NCBI RefSeq assembly: GCF_008477545.1
Contig: NZ_VORA01000002.1
Location: 248,001 to 312,000 of the forward strand
Reading direction: 5' to 3'
DNA from: Roseibium aestuarii
Lineage (GTDB): Bacteria > Pseudomonadota > Alphaproteobacteria > Rhizobiales > Stappiaceae
Length of the DNA: 64,000 nucleotides
The notes beneath the pieces are model-generated. The model saw only the letters and a list, made by a program, of their open reading frames with translations, searched no databases and was not told the DNA's origin. Shown here piece by piece: positions 1 through 9,500 of the stretch (position 1 is its first letter; each line of letters begins with the position of its first letter). The position numbers were made by a program, and so were the translations under genes.

Positions 1-698
1 TTGTATTCTTCCTTCACCTCGCGCAGCGACATCTTCTGCTTCTCGAACCACTTGTGCCGCTGGTAGGCAAAGTCGAGGCCGGCGACCACGGTCATCACCG
101 CCAGGATCGCCGCAAGCAGCTGCAGGGCGAGATCCTTCGTCTCCATCAGCATGACGAGGATGTCGGCATGGATCATGACTTCCATCTCGTCACGGTGAGG
201 CCAGAGAACCGCCACCATCAGGGTGCCGACGATCAGGATCTTGACCAGACCCTTCAGGAAGTTGACGAGACTTTCAGACGAGAACAGCCGCTTGAAGCCC
301 GAGGCGGGCGAGACCTTGGAGAGTTTCGGAATGAGCGGTTCCGAGGTGAAGAGCAGCTGGTGCTGGACCAGATTGCCGACCACCGCCATGCCCACCAGCG
401 CCAGCAGCGGCAGACCGACGATCAGCGCGATCGACTGACCCGTGTCGCGCAGCAGCGCGCGCAGGGCCAGGCCATCGGCCGGGATCTCCGCCGCATGTTC
501 CAGAAACCCGCGCAGATATCCGCCCACGCCGGAGACCACCTGCGGCGAGAAGATGCCGATCATCAGCACGGCCCCCGCAAGCGTGAACCAGGTGCTGACT
601 TCCTGCGATTTGGCGACGTCCCCCTTTTCATGCGCGTCTCTCAAGCGCTTTTGCGTGGGGTCCTCTGTTTTCTCCGAGTCGTCGGAATCGTCCGCCAT
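1..698 (-). CDS. flhB: Flagellar export switch protein FlhB (N-terminal part, cut by window edge)
   Basis: FlhB is the inner-membrane component of the flagellar type III export gate that switches substrate specificity from rod/hook to filament. Reading left from the ATG at 698, the product begins MADDSDDSEKTEDPTQKR, the typical FlhB opening (E-K-T-E-x-P-T-x-K-R), followed by hydrophobic membrane segments. About 232 residues are present; the cytoplasmic domain with the self-cleaving NPTH site lies outside the window. A GAGGAG ribosome site precedes the start, which lies 9 nt after the fliR stop. It is the last visible gene of the flgB-flgC-fliE-fliQ-fliR-flhB operon. Confidence 0.93.
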   Translation of the reverse strand, partial: MADDSDDSEKTEDPTQKRLRDAHEKGDVAKSQEVSTWFTLAGAVLMIGIFSPQVVSGVGGYLRGFLEHAAEIPADGLALRALLRDTGQSIALIVGLPLLALVGMAVVGNLVQHQLLFTSEPLIPKLSKVSPASGFKRLFSSESLVNFLKGLVKILIVGTLMVAVLWPHRDEMEVMIHADILVMLMETKDLALQLLAAILAVMTVVAGLDFAYQRHKWFEKQKMSLREVKEEY

Positions 699-707
699 GC
701 CGTCTCC

Positions 708-1478
708 TCAGCCGTTCGTGAAGACGCCCAGCGCCTGCTGGAAGTGGTCCAGATAGAAAGTCATCATGGCGCTCAGCAGCACAAGGAACAACACCAGCCC
801 GATCCCGATGTTCACGGGCATGGCAATGAAGAAGATCTGCATCTGGGGCATCAGCTTGTTGAGCAACCCCAGACCGAAATAGAACACGAGCCCGACCACG
901 ATGAAGGGCGCGCTCAGACGCGTGGCGATCGACAGCACCTCGCCCGCCGTCGTGGTGGCCAGTTCGGCAAAATCCCCGACCGGCACCCATTGGCCGGGGG
1001 GGAAGAGGTCGAAACTGTCATGCAGGGCCGCGATCACCAGATAGTGGCTGTCGGTCAGGAAGATCAGCGTGACCCCCAGGATCGACAGGTAGTTGGACAG
1101 GAGCGCTCCCTGCTGACCGGTTGTCAGGTCGGACCCGAGCGCAAACGACAGGCCCGACATGTTGGCCATCACGATGCCACCGGTCTGGAGCACCGAGGTG
1201 ATCATCTTGGCGATCAGCCCGATGGAAAAGCCGATCACGAATTCGCCGCCCAGCAGCATGAACAGCCGCAGCGGATTGGAGAGGATCGCCTCCGGATAGG
1301 CCCCCGCACCCACCGGATAGAGCACCAGCGTCAGCATCAGCGCCACGCTCAGGCGCATCCGCATGGGGATGGAGGTCTCGCCCAGCGCCGGCAGCAGCAT
1401 CAGCATGGAGCCGAGCCTTGCGAACATCAGCATGTAGACCACGGCGATCTGGGGGAGGAATGACAGGTCGACGGTCAT
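708..1478 (-). CDS. fliR: Flagellar export gate protein FliR
   Basis: FliR (256 aa) is a core subunit of the FliP5-FliQ4-FliR1 export gate through which rod, hook and filament proteins leave the cytoplasm. The protein is a string of hydrophobic helices opening with FLPQIAVVYMLMFARLGSML and carrying the family's ALGETSIPMRMR segment near residue 30. Length is normal for the family. It starts 19 nt after fliQ and ends 9 nt before flhB, so the three are surely co-transcribed. Identification rests on sequence pattern and on the invariant fliQ-fliR-flhB order. Confidence 0.96.
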   Translation of the reverse strand: MTVDLSFLPQIAVVYMLMFARLGSMLMLLPALGETSIPMRMRLSVALMLTLVLYPVGAGAYPEAILSNPLRLFMLLGGEFVIGFSIGLIAKMITSVLQTGGIVMANMSGLSFALGSDLTTGQQGALLSNYLSILGVTLIFLTDSHYLVIAALHDSFDLFPPGQWVPVGDFAELATTTAGEVLSIATRLSAPFIVVGLVFYFGLGLLNKLMPQMQIFFIAMPVNIGIGLVLFLVLLSAMMTFYLDHFQQALGVFTNG

Positions 1479-1497
1479 CGCCCCGCCCCGCGCCCGC

Positions 1498-1767
1498 TCA
1501 AGACGGTGTGGCGAGGATCAGCTCGCCGATGCGGTTCATGAAGGCCGCCAGCATCTGTCCCATGTAGGGCAATGTCAGCAACAGGGTCGCGAAGATGGCC
1601 AAGATCTTCGGCACGAAGACCAGGGTCATTTCCTGGATCTGCGTCAGCGCCTGGAAGAGCGCGATCACCACGCCCACCACGAGACCGACGACCATGACGG
1701 GGCCGGCCACGAGGATCATGGTCCAAACCCCTTCACGGGCGAGATCGAGCACCTCTCCGCCGGTCAT
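1498..1767 (-). CDS. fliQ: Flagellar export gate protein FliQ
   Basis: FliQ (89 aa) is the small two-helix subunit of the flagellar export gate. The start is placed at the ATG giving MTGGEVLDLAREGVW, because FliQ proteins are almost always 86-90 residues; an in-frame upstream ATG at 1821 would add 18 residues rich in Arg, Gln and Glu that look like leader. Two hydrophobic helices are visible at about residues 16-40 and 50-75, with the conserved ALTQIQEMTL loop between them. It lies between fliE and fliR in the operon. Confidence 0.95.
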   Translation of the reverse strand: MTGGEVLDLAREGVWTMILVAGPVMVVGLVVGVVIALFQALTQIQEMTLVFVPKILAIFATLLLTLPYMGQMLAAFMNRIGELILATPS

Positions 1768-1854
1768 CCTGCGCTGGTCCTGTTCCGGTTCCTGTCGGCC
1801 GCGAGCGGCCTGCCACGTCATTCCGGCGAAGGGCCGGATGCTAGAAGGGATGCC

Positions 1855-2163
1855 TCAGATCTGCATCCGCATGATTTCCTCATAGGCCGCGATGACCTTG
1901 TCGCGCACGGTGACCATGGTCTCCAGGGCCGTCTCGGTCTCGGCAATGGCCGTCACCACGTCGACGACGTCCATCCTACCTTCCATCAAGCCGATCGCCT
2001 TGGCATCCATGTCGCGGCCCTTATCCACGACTCCCTCGACCGCCGTCTGAACCATGGCGCCGAAATCGGGCGCGTTGACCTTGGGCGGTTCCTGACCGGC
2101 GGCCTGCTGCATGAGCCGTGCGGCGGTCTGATAGGCGCTGCTTGCGAGTGCTGGCGTGGACAT
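1855..2163 (-). CDS. fliE: Flagellar hook-basal body protein FliE
   Basis: FliE (102 aa) is the adaptor between the MS ring and the proximal rod and is the first rod-type substrate exported. The C-terminal half carries the FliE pattern of an amphipathic helix containing VTAIAETETALETMVTVRDK and ending in AYEEIMRMQI. Length matches the family. An AGAGG ribosome site precedes the ATG. It follows flgC, from which it is separated by 161 nt containing a GC-rich inverted repeat near 2283-2300 but no gene. Confidence 0.94.
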   Translation of the reverse strand: MSTPALASSAYQTAARLMQQAAGQEPPKVNAPDFGAMVQTAVEGVVDKGRDMDAKAIGLMEGRMDVVDVVTAIAETETALETMVTVRDKVIAAYEEIMRMQI

Positions 2164-2324
2164 AATGTTCTGCCTCTTGCTTCGTGCCCCCTGCCGTCCC
2201 CACGGCGCGGAGCACTTTCCCCTGTATGCGGTGCGGATCCGGGCAAGCCCCGGGCGTCCGTCGCCTCAGGGGCGCCGGTCCCGGGCGGCTTCACCCGCCC
2301 CGCTTGTGATTAGATCTGGCGCGG

Positions 2325-2735
2325 TCAGCCGCGCAGGATGTCGATGGTCCGCTGAACCATCCGCCGCGTGGCTTCCACCACGTTGAGGTTCGCCTCGTAG
2401 GACCGCTGCGCCTCGCGCATGTCCACGGTCTCGATCAGCGTGTTCACGTTGGGCTGGCGCACATAGCCGTTGGCATCTGCCGCCGGATGACCCGGTTCAT
2501 ATTTCAGCTCGAAGGGCGACCGGTCCTCGACCACCTTGCCGAGCTCGACGACGTCCCCGCCGATTTCCTTGTCGAAATAGTTCTGGAAGGTCGGGATCTT
2601 GCGCCGATAGGGATCCTGATCCGGCGTACGGCCGGTCGAATCCGAATTGGCGATGTTCTCGGCGATGATCCGCATCCGGCCGTTCTGGGCCTTCAGGCCC
2701 GAGGCCGAGACGAACAGGGACTTCAAGAGATCCAT
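2325..2735 (-). CDS. flgC: Flagellar proximal rod protein FlgC
   Basis: FlgC (136 aa) forms part of the proximal rod in the periplasm. The N-terminus has the rod/hook-family motif (SGLKAQNGRMRIIAENIANSD) and the C-terminus ends with the family's NVVEATRRMVQRTIDIL helix; these two helices pair in the rod. The sequence PGHPAADANGYVRQPNVN is typical of FlgC. A GGAG ribosome site stands just before the ATG. It sits between flgB and fliE, the standard order. Confidence 0.96.
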   Translation of the reverse strand: MDLLKSLFVSASGLKAQNGRMRIIAENIANSDSTGRTPDQDPYRRKIPTFQNYFDKEIGGDVVELGKVVEDRSPFELKYEPGHPAADANGYVRQPNVNTLIETVDMREAQRSYEANLNVVEATRRMVQRTIDILRG

Positions 2736-2822
2736 TTCACTTCTCCGGTCCGGCGGCGTCAGGCCACCGGGATCAGGCTGAGGTCAGGGACGCTTACCGC
2801 TGCGCGGGCCCCCTGCCCCGGC

Positions 2823-3227
2823 TCAGGCGTTCTTCGACAGGGCGGTCTTGATCAGACCAAGCCCGCGGGAATAGAGCGTGGTGGCGGCCTGGAAATCCAT
2901 CTGGTTTTCCGTGACCTTCATCATCTGCTCTTCCAGCACCACGTTGTTGCCGTTGGGCGTCACCTCGAACATGTCCTTCTTGCTCACCTTGGCGTGTGAA
3001 CTTGCAGAGATCATGCCAGTGATGTGCCCGCTTTCGGTCGTCGCGGTCGACAGGCCGAATTCGGTGCGCCCGATGTGATCGGAGAAACTGAATTCTTCAA
3101 CTTCCCGAGCCGCATAGCCCGGCGTGTCCGCATTGGCCACATTCTCGGCCAACACCCCCTGGCGCACCTGGTGCCACTGCATCTTCGACTTGATTGCCTG
3201 GAAGATCGGCAGGTCGGTCAGGGCCAT
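2823..3227 (-). CDS. flgB: Flagellar proximal rod protein FlgB
   Basis: FlgB is a proximal rod subunit. The protein reads MALTDLPIFQAIKSKMQWH, then the rod motif VLAENVANADTPGY, and ends with DFQAATTLYSRGLGLIKTAL, as expected. I chose the second ATG (3227) because FlgB proteins usually begin close to this point; an ATG at 3239 would add MVNR, and neither has a clear ribosome site. It is the first gene of the leftward rod/export operon, and a perfect CtrA-type box lies about 50 bp upstream. Confidence 0.93.
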   Translation of the reverse strand: MALTDLPIFQAIKSKMQWHQVRQGVLAENVANADTPGYAAREVEEFSFSDHIGRTEFGLSTATTESGHITGMISASSHAKVSKKDMFEVTPNGNNVVLEEQMMKVTENQMDFQAATTLYSRGLGLIKTALSKNA

Positions 3228-3239
3228 TCGATTCACCAT

Positions 3240-3691
3240 TCGTTAACAAACTGGGCAGAGATTGCCGACCGAAAGGTTAACAAAGTGTTAACGCCCCCCC
3301 GATCAGAGCCAAGGGAACTATCTGATTTGCCGCAAGAATACCTGTTCGCAATTTGCAAATTCACAACAAATCGCCACGATCGCCCGGCAAGAATTTCCAC
3401 CATCTGTTAACGTTCGGGGAACGGACAGTCAGAATCGGACATCTCCGAGCATGCTCTCTTCCGCAGCGATGCACCAGCATCCGGCGGAGAGCCCCCAGGA
3501 ACGTTAGTGGGGAACGTTCGCGCCGGCGGCCCAAACACCCGACCGGCAGGACAGCACACGGATCGCCACTCCCCCACGTGGGGACAAGGGCGGACAGAAC
3601 GGGCGGACGGCGGGGACGAACACAGATCCGCCATACTCGTCTTCAACTCACCCGGTCACGCGTCTTGGTGCGGGGAGTGAATGAGGTAGAT
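3240..3691. other. Divergent intergenic region between flgB and fliO
   Basis: About 450 bp without a credible gene between two divergent flagellar operons. It holds a palindromic CtrA-type box at 3277-3292 and the fliO ribosome site. Several TTAAC/GTTAAC half-sites are scattered through it. Open frames reading through it have no recognisable protein features. Confidence 0.7.
3277..3292 (-). promoter_or_regulatory. CtrA-type box upstream of flgB operon
   Basis: The sequence is TTAA-N7-TTAAC in the forward direction and also in reverse, because the site is flanked as GTTAAC...GTTAAC. TTAA-N7-TTAAC is the established CtrA recognition site of Caulobacter and relatives, where CtrA drives early flagellar operons such as fliQR. 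It lies about 50 bp before flgB. Function is inferred. Confidence 0.6.
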
Positions 3692-5611
3692 ATGGATACG
3701 TGGATCGTTGAAACCTTCGGACTTGGCGAAAATCTGGCGCGCGGCCTTTCGGTGGGCGTGTCTCTGCTCATCGTCCTGATCCTGATCGCCCTGTTCATCT
3801 CCATCCTGAAGCGCCTCGCCGGCGCGCGACTGCCGAGCGGTCGTGGCCGCCAGCCCCGGATCGCGGTGATGGATGCCACCAGCATCGACACCCGCCGCCG
3901 CCTGCTGCTCGTGCGCCGCGACAATGTCGAGCATCTCATTCTGGTCGGCGGCGCCAATGATCTGGTGATCGAACCCGGCATCATTCGGGGCGCGCCCGTC
4001 GCCCAGCCGGTGAACGGAACCATGGGAACGCCCTCCCTGCGCGGCTCAGCCTTTGCCCAACCCGCCGCGCCCGCACCGCTTGCCGCCAGTGTCACGCCGC
4101 CTCTCGGCGCCGCAGAGGCAACCTACGCAGCTCCGGCTCCGCAGCGGCCCTTCACCGCTGAAGCTGACGCGGCAGCACCGGCGCCGATGACCGCCCCGGA
4201 GCCTGTGTCTGCGCCCGAGGCCCCGGCCATCGAGGACGAAAAGCCCGGCCTGCGCAAGCGCATCGCCAACCTGACCGCCCGGCGTCCGGCATCTGCCGCC
4301 GCGCCACAGGCCCAGCCGACCCCGCTCAGCGCCCAGGCTTCCACGCCGCAGACCCCGCCTTCCCAGGCAGCGGCATCCCAGACGTCTGCCTCTCAGTTCT
4401 CCGCAACGTCCCGTCTGCGCGAGCGGCCCAGCCAGGCCCCGGCCGCCACGCCAACCCGTTCCGCAACGCCGGACGCAAGCGTGAACGCCCGTCCGACGGC
4501 GAGCGAACGTCCCGCGACCATGGGCTCCAATGCTCGGGCAGCCCGGGCGCCCGACGCGCCGCTGCGCAGTGCCCCGGCCGCCCTGCGGGAGGGCGCAGCC
4601 CTCTCCTCCACGCGCACCCAGCCTCAGACGGCCCCGAGCGCCGCTGCTGACAGCGCAGCCCTGAACATTTCAGCCTCTGGCGAGACACCCGCGGCCGACC
4701 CGATCGCACCCGTTGCTGCCCCCGCAGTCGCTCCGGTCGCGCCCCCCGTCCCCGAGGCACCCCCTGCCGAGCCCGCACCCGCCGCATCTGCCGACACCGG
4801 CAAGGTCGCCGGATGGACCCGCAGCCTGGCCAGCACCGCCGAGCGCTCCACCCAGAACATCGCGGACCGGACCGTGCGGCCGGCGACGCGCATTTCCCCT
4901 CCGGCGTCGGGACCCGCTGCCAAGGCCATGAGCCTCTATCAGTCCACCCTGGCCGAGCGAAGCCAGACCGAAAGGAAGGACGCAACGTCAAGGGAGGCTC
5001 CGGCTTTGTCGACCGCTCGCGTCGAGCCCGCCCTCGCAACGCCCCGATCCACGGCGCCGGTCGCCGAAAAGCCCGTTGCCAGCGAGACACCAGCCGAAAC
5101 CGCCATGGAGCCGAAGGCCGAGGCGGCCCCCGCCCAGCCGGAAGCGGCCACCGTTGTCGCGGTCGAGCGCGCCGAAACCGTCCAGGTCGACGTGGTCATC
5201 GCAGAGCAGAAGGTTGCGGAACCCGACCCGACCGTTGCTCCCGCTGCCGCGCCTGCTCCTGCGCCTGCCGTCACGGCTCCCGTCGTGACCCTCGCAAGCG
5301 ACACGGCTCCCTCCGAAGTCACCGCAGATGGAGAGCAACCGGCTGGGGACACGGTGAAATCCTTCGCCAGCGCCGTTCTGGCTGCCACGGCTGCCCGCTC
5401 CCGCCGGTTCGAAGGGAGGACGCCGTCCCCGGCTGCACCGACCGCCACACAGCCGGCCGAAGACAATCCGGATGCCCTCGGCCTCGACCTCTTTGAAGAC
5501 GAATCCGGCTCCGAGGCACCGGCGCTCTCCGTGGCGCCGGAGGACCGGCCCAACCCGATCGAGAACGAGATGGCCAAGGTCCTCGACGAATTGCACGGAC
5601 AGAAACAGTGA
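3692..5611 (+). CDS. fliO: FliO-like flagellar export protein with a very long disordered tail
   Basis: FliO helps assemble the FliP ring of the flagellar export gate. The first 110 residues look like FliO: a membrane helix at about 17-40 (GVSLLIVLILIALFISIL), then RQPRIAVMDATSIDTRRRLLLVRRDNVEHLILVGG, the conserved cytoplasmic domain. Residues from about 115 to 595 are Ala/Pro/Thr-rich and almost certainly disordered; a short acidic C-terminal segment ends in NPIENEMAKVLDELHG, which looks like a conserved helix. At 639 aa it is several times longer than usual FliO. The start is the ATG with a GAGG site; the frame stays open upstream but lacks FliO features there. The stop overlaps the fliP start (TGATG). 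Confidence 0.85.
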   Translation: MDTWIVETFGLGENLARGLSVGVSLLIVLILIALFISILKRLAGARLPSGRGRQPRIAVMDATSIDTRRRLLLVRRDNVEHLILVGGANDLVIEPGIIRGAPVAQPVNGTMGTPSLRGSAFAQPAAPAPLAASVTPPLGAAEATYAAPAPQRPFTAEADAAAPAPMTAPEPVSAPEAPAIEDEKPGLRKRIANLTARRPASAAAPQAQPTPLSAQASTPQTPPSQAAASQTSASQFSATSRLRERPSQAPAATPTRSATPDASVNARPTASERPATMGSNARAARAPDAPLRSAPAALREGAALSSTRTQPQTAPSAAADSAALNISASGETPAADPIAPVAAPAVAPVAPPVPEAPPAEPAPAASADTGKVAGWTRSLASTAERSTQNIADRTVRPATRISPPASGPAAKAMSLYQSTLAERSQTERKDATSREAPALSTARVEPALATPRSTAPVAEKPVASETPAETAMEPKAEAAPAQPEAATVVAVERAETVQVDVVIAEQKVAEPDPTVAPAAAPAPAPAVTAPVVTLASDTAPSEVTADGEQPAGDTVKSFASAVLAATAARSRRFEGRTPSPAAPTATQPAEDNPDALGLDLFEDESGSEAPALSVAPEDRPNPIENEMAKVLDELHGQKQ

Positions 5612-6423
5612 TGAAGCCGTCTCAGGGGGCCCGCGTCCGGCACCATTCGAGCCCCATGCGGGCCCTGGGTCTCTCCCATCGCAGATCGCTGGTCCGATGG
5701 GCCCTGGCGCTCGGCTTCGCCGCGCTCGGCATGGGACTGGGCCCGGCACTGGCTCAGGACATCTCCATCGGCTTCGGCGAGGGCTCGACCCTGACCGAGC
5801 GGGCCGTGCAGCTTGTCGCCCTGCTCACGGTGCTGTCCCTCGCCCCCTCCATCCTTGTGATGGTGACGAGCTTCACCCGCATCGTGGTCGTGCTCTCGCT
5901 GCTGCGCTCCGCCATCGGGCTGCAGACCGCTCCGCCCAACACGGTGATCATCTCGCTGGCCCTGTTCCTCAGCGCCTTCATCATGGCCCCAACGCTCCAG
6001 ACCGCCTACAATGACGGGGTGCAGCCGCTCATGAACGGCGACATCGAGTTCGAGCAGGCCTATGAGCGCGTGTCCGACCCCTTCCGCACCTTCATGCTCA
6101 GCCAGGTGCGCGAGAAGGATCTCCAGCTCTTCCAGGAGCTCTCCGGCGCGGCCGCGCCCGAGACGCCGGACGATCTGGCCATGCAGATCCTGGTGCCGGC
6201 CTTCATGATCAGCGAGCTGCGCCGCGCCTTCGAGATCGGCTTCCTGCTCTATCTGCCGTTCCTCATCATCGACTTGGTGATCGCCTCCGTGCTCATGTCC
6301 ATGGGCATGATGATGCTGCCGCCGGTCGTCATCTCCCTGCCCTTCAAGCTCATCTTCTTCGTTCTGGTGGATGGCTGGCACATGGTGGCTGGCTCGCTCG
6401 TCAAGAGCTTCGGCACCGGCTAG
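5611..6423 (+). CDS. fliP: Flagellar export gate protein FliP
   Basis: FliP (270 aa) forms the pentameric core of the flagellar export gate. A cleavable signal peptide ends near ALAQD (about residue 48 of the long N-terminus). The FliP signatures follow: SILVMVTSFTRIVVVLSLLR, LQTAPPNTVIISLALFL, and the C-terminal VIASVLMSMGMMMLPPVVISLPFKLIFF. The ATG overlaps the fliO stop codon by one base; a GTG three bases earlier is also possible. The pair is therefore translationally coupled. Confidence 0.97.
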   Translation: MKPSQGARVRHHSSPMRALGLSHRRSLVRWALALGFAALGMGLGPALAQDISIGFGEGSTLTERAVQLVALLTVLSLAPSILVMVTSFTRIVVVLSLLRSAIGLQTAPPNTVIISLALFLSAFIMAPTLQTAYNDGVQPLMNGDIEFEQAYERVSDPFRTFMLSQVREKDLQLFQELSGAAAPETPDDLAMQILVPAFMISELRRAFEIGFLLYLPFLIIDLVIASVLMSMGMMMLPPVVISLPFKLIFFVLVDGWHMVAGSLVKSFGTG

Positions 6424-6449
6424 ACGCCCTGCTCACCATGCGCATGAAA

Positions 6450-6483
6450 AAGGCCTGCCCCGATAGGATCGGTGGCAGGCCTT
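6450..6483 (-). terminator. Hairpin terminator between convergent fliP and the AMIN/TPR gene
   Basis: AAGGCCTGCC pairs with GGCAGGCCTT, and the loop contains a further CCGAT/ATCGG pairing. Read on the minus strand it is followed by TTTTTC, so it best terminates the leftward fliL-motE-TPR operon. On the plus strand the T run is poorer, but it may also serve fliP. Confidence 0.8.
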
Positions 6484-6529
6484 CGTCGTTTCAGAGGATC
6501 TTCTCGAAACGGGAGGAGCGCCGCTCGCC

Positions 6530-9500
6530 TCAGCCGTTTCCGCCGCCTTGCGCCCCACCGGCCGCTGCCTGAGGCGCGGGCGCCGGACCACCGGGCCCGG
6601 TCGACGGGGTCATGTACTGGCGGCGATATTCCTGCAGGAAGGTTTCCAGCTCGTCCGTATCGGCAAGCTTGTTCGCCACTTCGAGGAACTCCACGCCCTG
6701 CGCCTCGACCGGGCGCGTCACCACCTCGAAGGCAAGAGCCTCCGGGCTGTCGGTCATCTTCGGCAGATACTTGCTCTTCAGCCGGTCGAGGCTCAGCTGA
6801 TCCCCGGCGAGCGAATAGGCAATCGCGGCCTTGAGAATGTCACGGCGCTCCAGATCATCGAGCGCTATGGTGTCCGACCAGCGCGAGGAATGCATGGCCT
6901 CAAGCTGCTCGCCCGCCTCGCGCCAGCTCTGCGCCGCCCAGAACGTGTCGGCACGCAGCCGGTCCACATCGGTGCCGCGCATGTTGCGCACCAGCTCCAG
7001 CGCCAGATCCGGACGCCCGCTGGCGGTCAGGGCACGGGCTTCCACCACGTTGCGCTGGCGCTCGAGCGTGTTGGGCAGACTGGACTGGCGGGTCTTGTTC
7101 AGCACCCGCAGCGCCTCTTCCGGCTTGCGGTCGGCCAGATAGATGGCCGCGAGATCGGCCGCGATCTGGGAGCGGGCCGAACCCTTCAGCCGGTTGTCGA
7201 CCTGATGACGCAGAAGACCGGCCGCCTGATCGAGAAGATCGACCTCCACGAGCCGCTTGGCCAGGCCGCGCACCATCTCGTCCCCCTGCCGGCCGATTGG
7301 GGTCATCTCGCGGAAGTCATAAAACAGGGCAAGCGCCTTCACCGCCGGCATCTCGTCGGCCTTGCCGTCCAGATAGAGCGAGGCGAAGAGGGCGTTCATC
7401 TCTTCCTGCAGCAGGCGGGTGGTGTCCGCATCCGGGTTGGCCTGAACGGCCGATTTCATCGCCTCGAACGCCTCCCGGTAGCGCCCCTGCTCCGCATAGA
7501 GCTGCGCCAGGAAGCGCAGGGTCTTCAGCTCGATCTCATCCCCGCGCCAGGAGGTGGCCAGGCCGGCCAGCCGGTCGATGGTCTCGTCGACGGAGGCTTC
7601 CCCATCCCGGTAGCGAATGCGCAGGGCACGATATTCGGCCTCTGCGGCGCGCGGCCGGTCATCGGACTTCGCCACATAGTCGAAGGCATTCAGGGCTTCC
7701 TGCGACCGGCCCGAGGCATCGGCCACCCGACCCCGCAGGATGTCGTAGCGAGCTGCCTGGGAAGAGGTCACGTCCGCCGGCTCGACTTCCGCCAGAATGC
7801 CATTGGCGACACCGAAGTCATTGGCCTCCACCATGGTCAGGGCGGCGGCCAGATTGAACTCGGTCTGGATCGACTTCGGATAGTTTCCGATCACCGCCCG
7901 GCCACGCGGAATGGCAATGCGCGCCGCCGTCCAGTTCTGCAGCGCCGAATCGACGATGGTCTGCCACACGGCCGCATCCGGGCTGTTCTTCAGCTCCGGA
8001 CGGTTGAGATAGTCGTAGGCTTCCTTCTCGCGGCTGGCGAGCGTCAGGGCCGCGCCATACATCAGGTTGAAGCTGGCATCTTCCGCCAGAACCGGATCCT
8101 CCTCCAGCGCCAGCTGCATCAGCCCGAGCGCTTCCTGGGCAAACTGATGGGCCAGATAGAAGCGGGAGAGATCCATGATCTCCTTGCGGCGGCGCCCTTC
8201 CGGCGCCTGGGCCAGATCGTTCTGCAGCTTGTGCAGCCGGTCGAGGAAGGTCATCGGGCCTTCGGTGCTCAGCGAGACGAATTCCACATAGCCCGGCTCA
8301 TTGGGATCGACCGCGCCATTGAAGGCCCCAGTGCCCCCGCGCAGGTGATTGTTCGACAGGGAGAGGCCCTCCCCCTTCTCGATGATCACGTCGTCACCCA
8401 GAAGCTTCATGGTGACGTCATCGCTCTTCTTGATGATCGCCACACCCTGCGCAGAGCTCAGGGCTTCGATGTCCACGAACTTCTGCGCCTTGAGCAGGCC
8501 GCGCGGCGGACCGAAGCCGGTGACGAGGCCGATCTTGTCGCCGACGAAGGGATCCTCCAGTTCACGGATATGCTGCGGGTTCTGGTAGAGGATGCGCAGG
8601 ACGGACCCGCCGTCGCTGCGCACGTTGCGCTCCAGCTTGAGCGGGATCGACGGCTCCAGGATCATGTCGCCGATCACCAGGCTCCAGGCATTGCCGTCGA
8701 GACCCACGGTGGCCAGAACCGGATCGTTCAGGTCGAGCCGCAGGATCTGATAGCCATCCCCTTCCGAAACAGCGATCGTGTCAGCGGTCCCCGAAAGGGC
8801 GGATTCCATGCCGCGCGTATCGATCGTGGCATCCGTGTCGAAGACCATCCAGATGCTATCGTTGCGCCGGAAGATCGCCGAGGACACCGGCTCAACGAAC
8901 GGGAAGACAACACGTACGGTGTTGCCGATGCGGCGGGCTTCCGCATTCACGAAATTGCGGACGTCTGCGGCGGCATCCGCAGGCGGCTGTTCGGGCGAGA
9001 CCCGCTCGGTGACCTGCTGCATCGGGGCCTGGGCGCGCCAGGGTTCGCTGCGGTCGGTCTGGACCACCGGCGGGGCCGCCGGCGTTCCCACGGGAAGCGC
9101 CTGCGGCACGCCGCTGGGAACAGGAGCATCGGTGGGGGCAACAGTAGCCTGGGCGGCCTGCACCGGTGCCTCTGCAACAGGCTGAGCCGGGGCGGCCGTC
9201 TGGGCAACGGAGACGGGTGGGATGTCGGAAACCGCGGCCGGGTCGATGGCAGTCGTCGGATCGCTGGCGCCGGCGGCGGGCGGCTGAAGGACAGGCGCAC
9301 CCTCCGTCGGCGCGATGGCGCTCAGCTGCAGGGCTCCGTTGGCGGCCGCATCCGGATCGATTGGCGCGCTTGCCGCATCCAGGGCATCGCCCGGCTGGGC
9401 CCGGTCGCGGGGCTCACCAGCCGACAGGGCAGCATCCTCGGCCGCCGGCTTGGCCTGCGGGGTCTGGTCGAACGTGCTCGGGGTCACCTCGCCTGAAGCG

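Noticed and set aside
3353..3691. Upstream extension of fliO by 113 codons
   Set aside because: It crosses the intergenic region with Arg-rich, non-FliO sequence; the ATG at 3692 has a good ribosome site and leads straight to the FliO membrane helix.
6548..9496. A 982-codon plus-strand frame opposite the AMIN/TPR gene
   Set aside because: Arg/His/Gly-rich composition with no domain; the sense frame has a signal peptide, AMIN-like modules and helical repeats.
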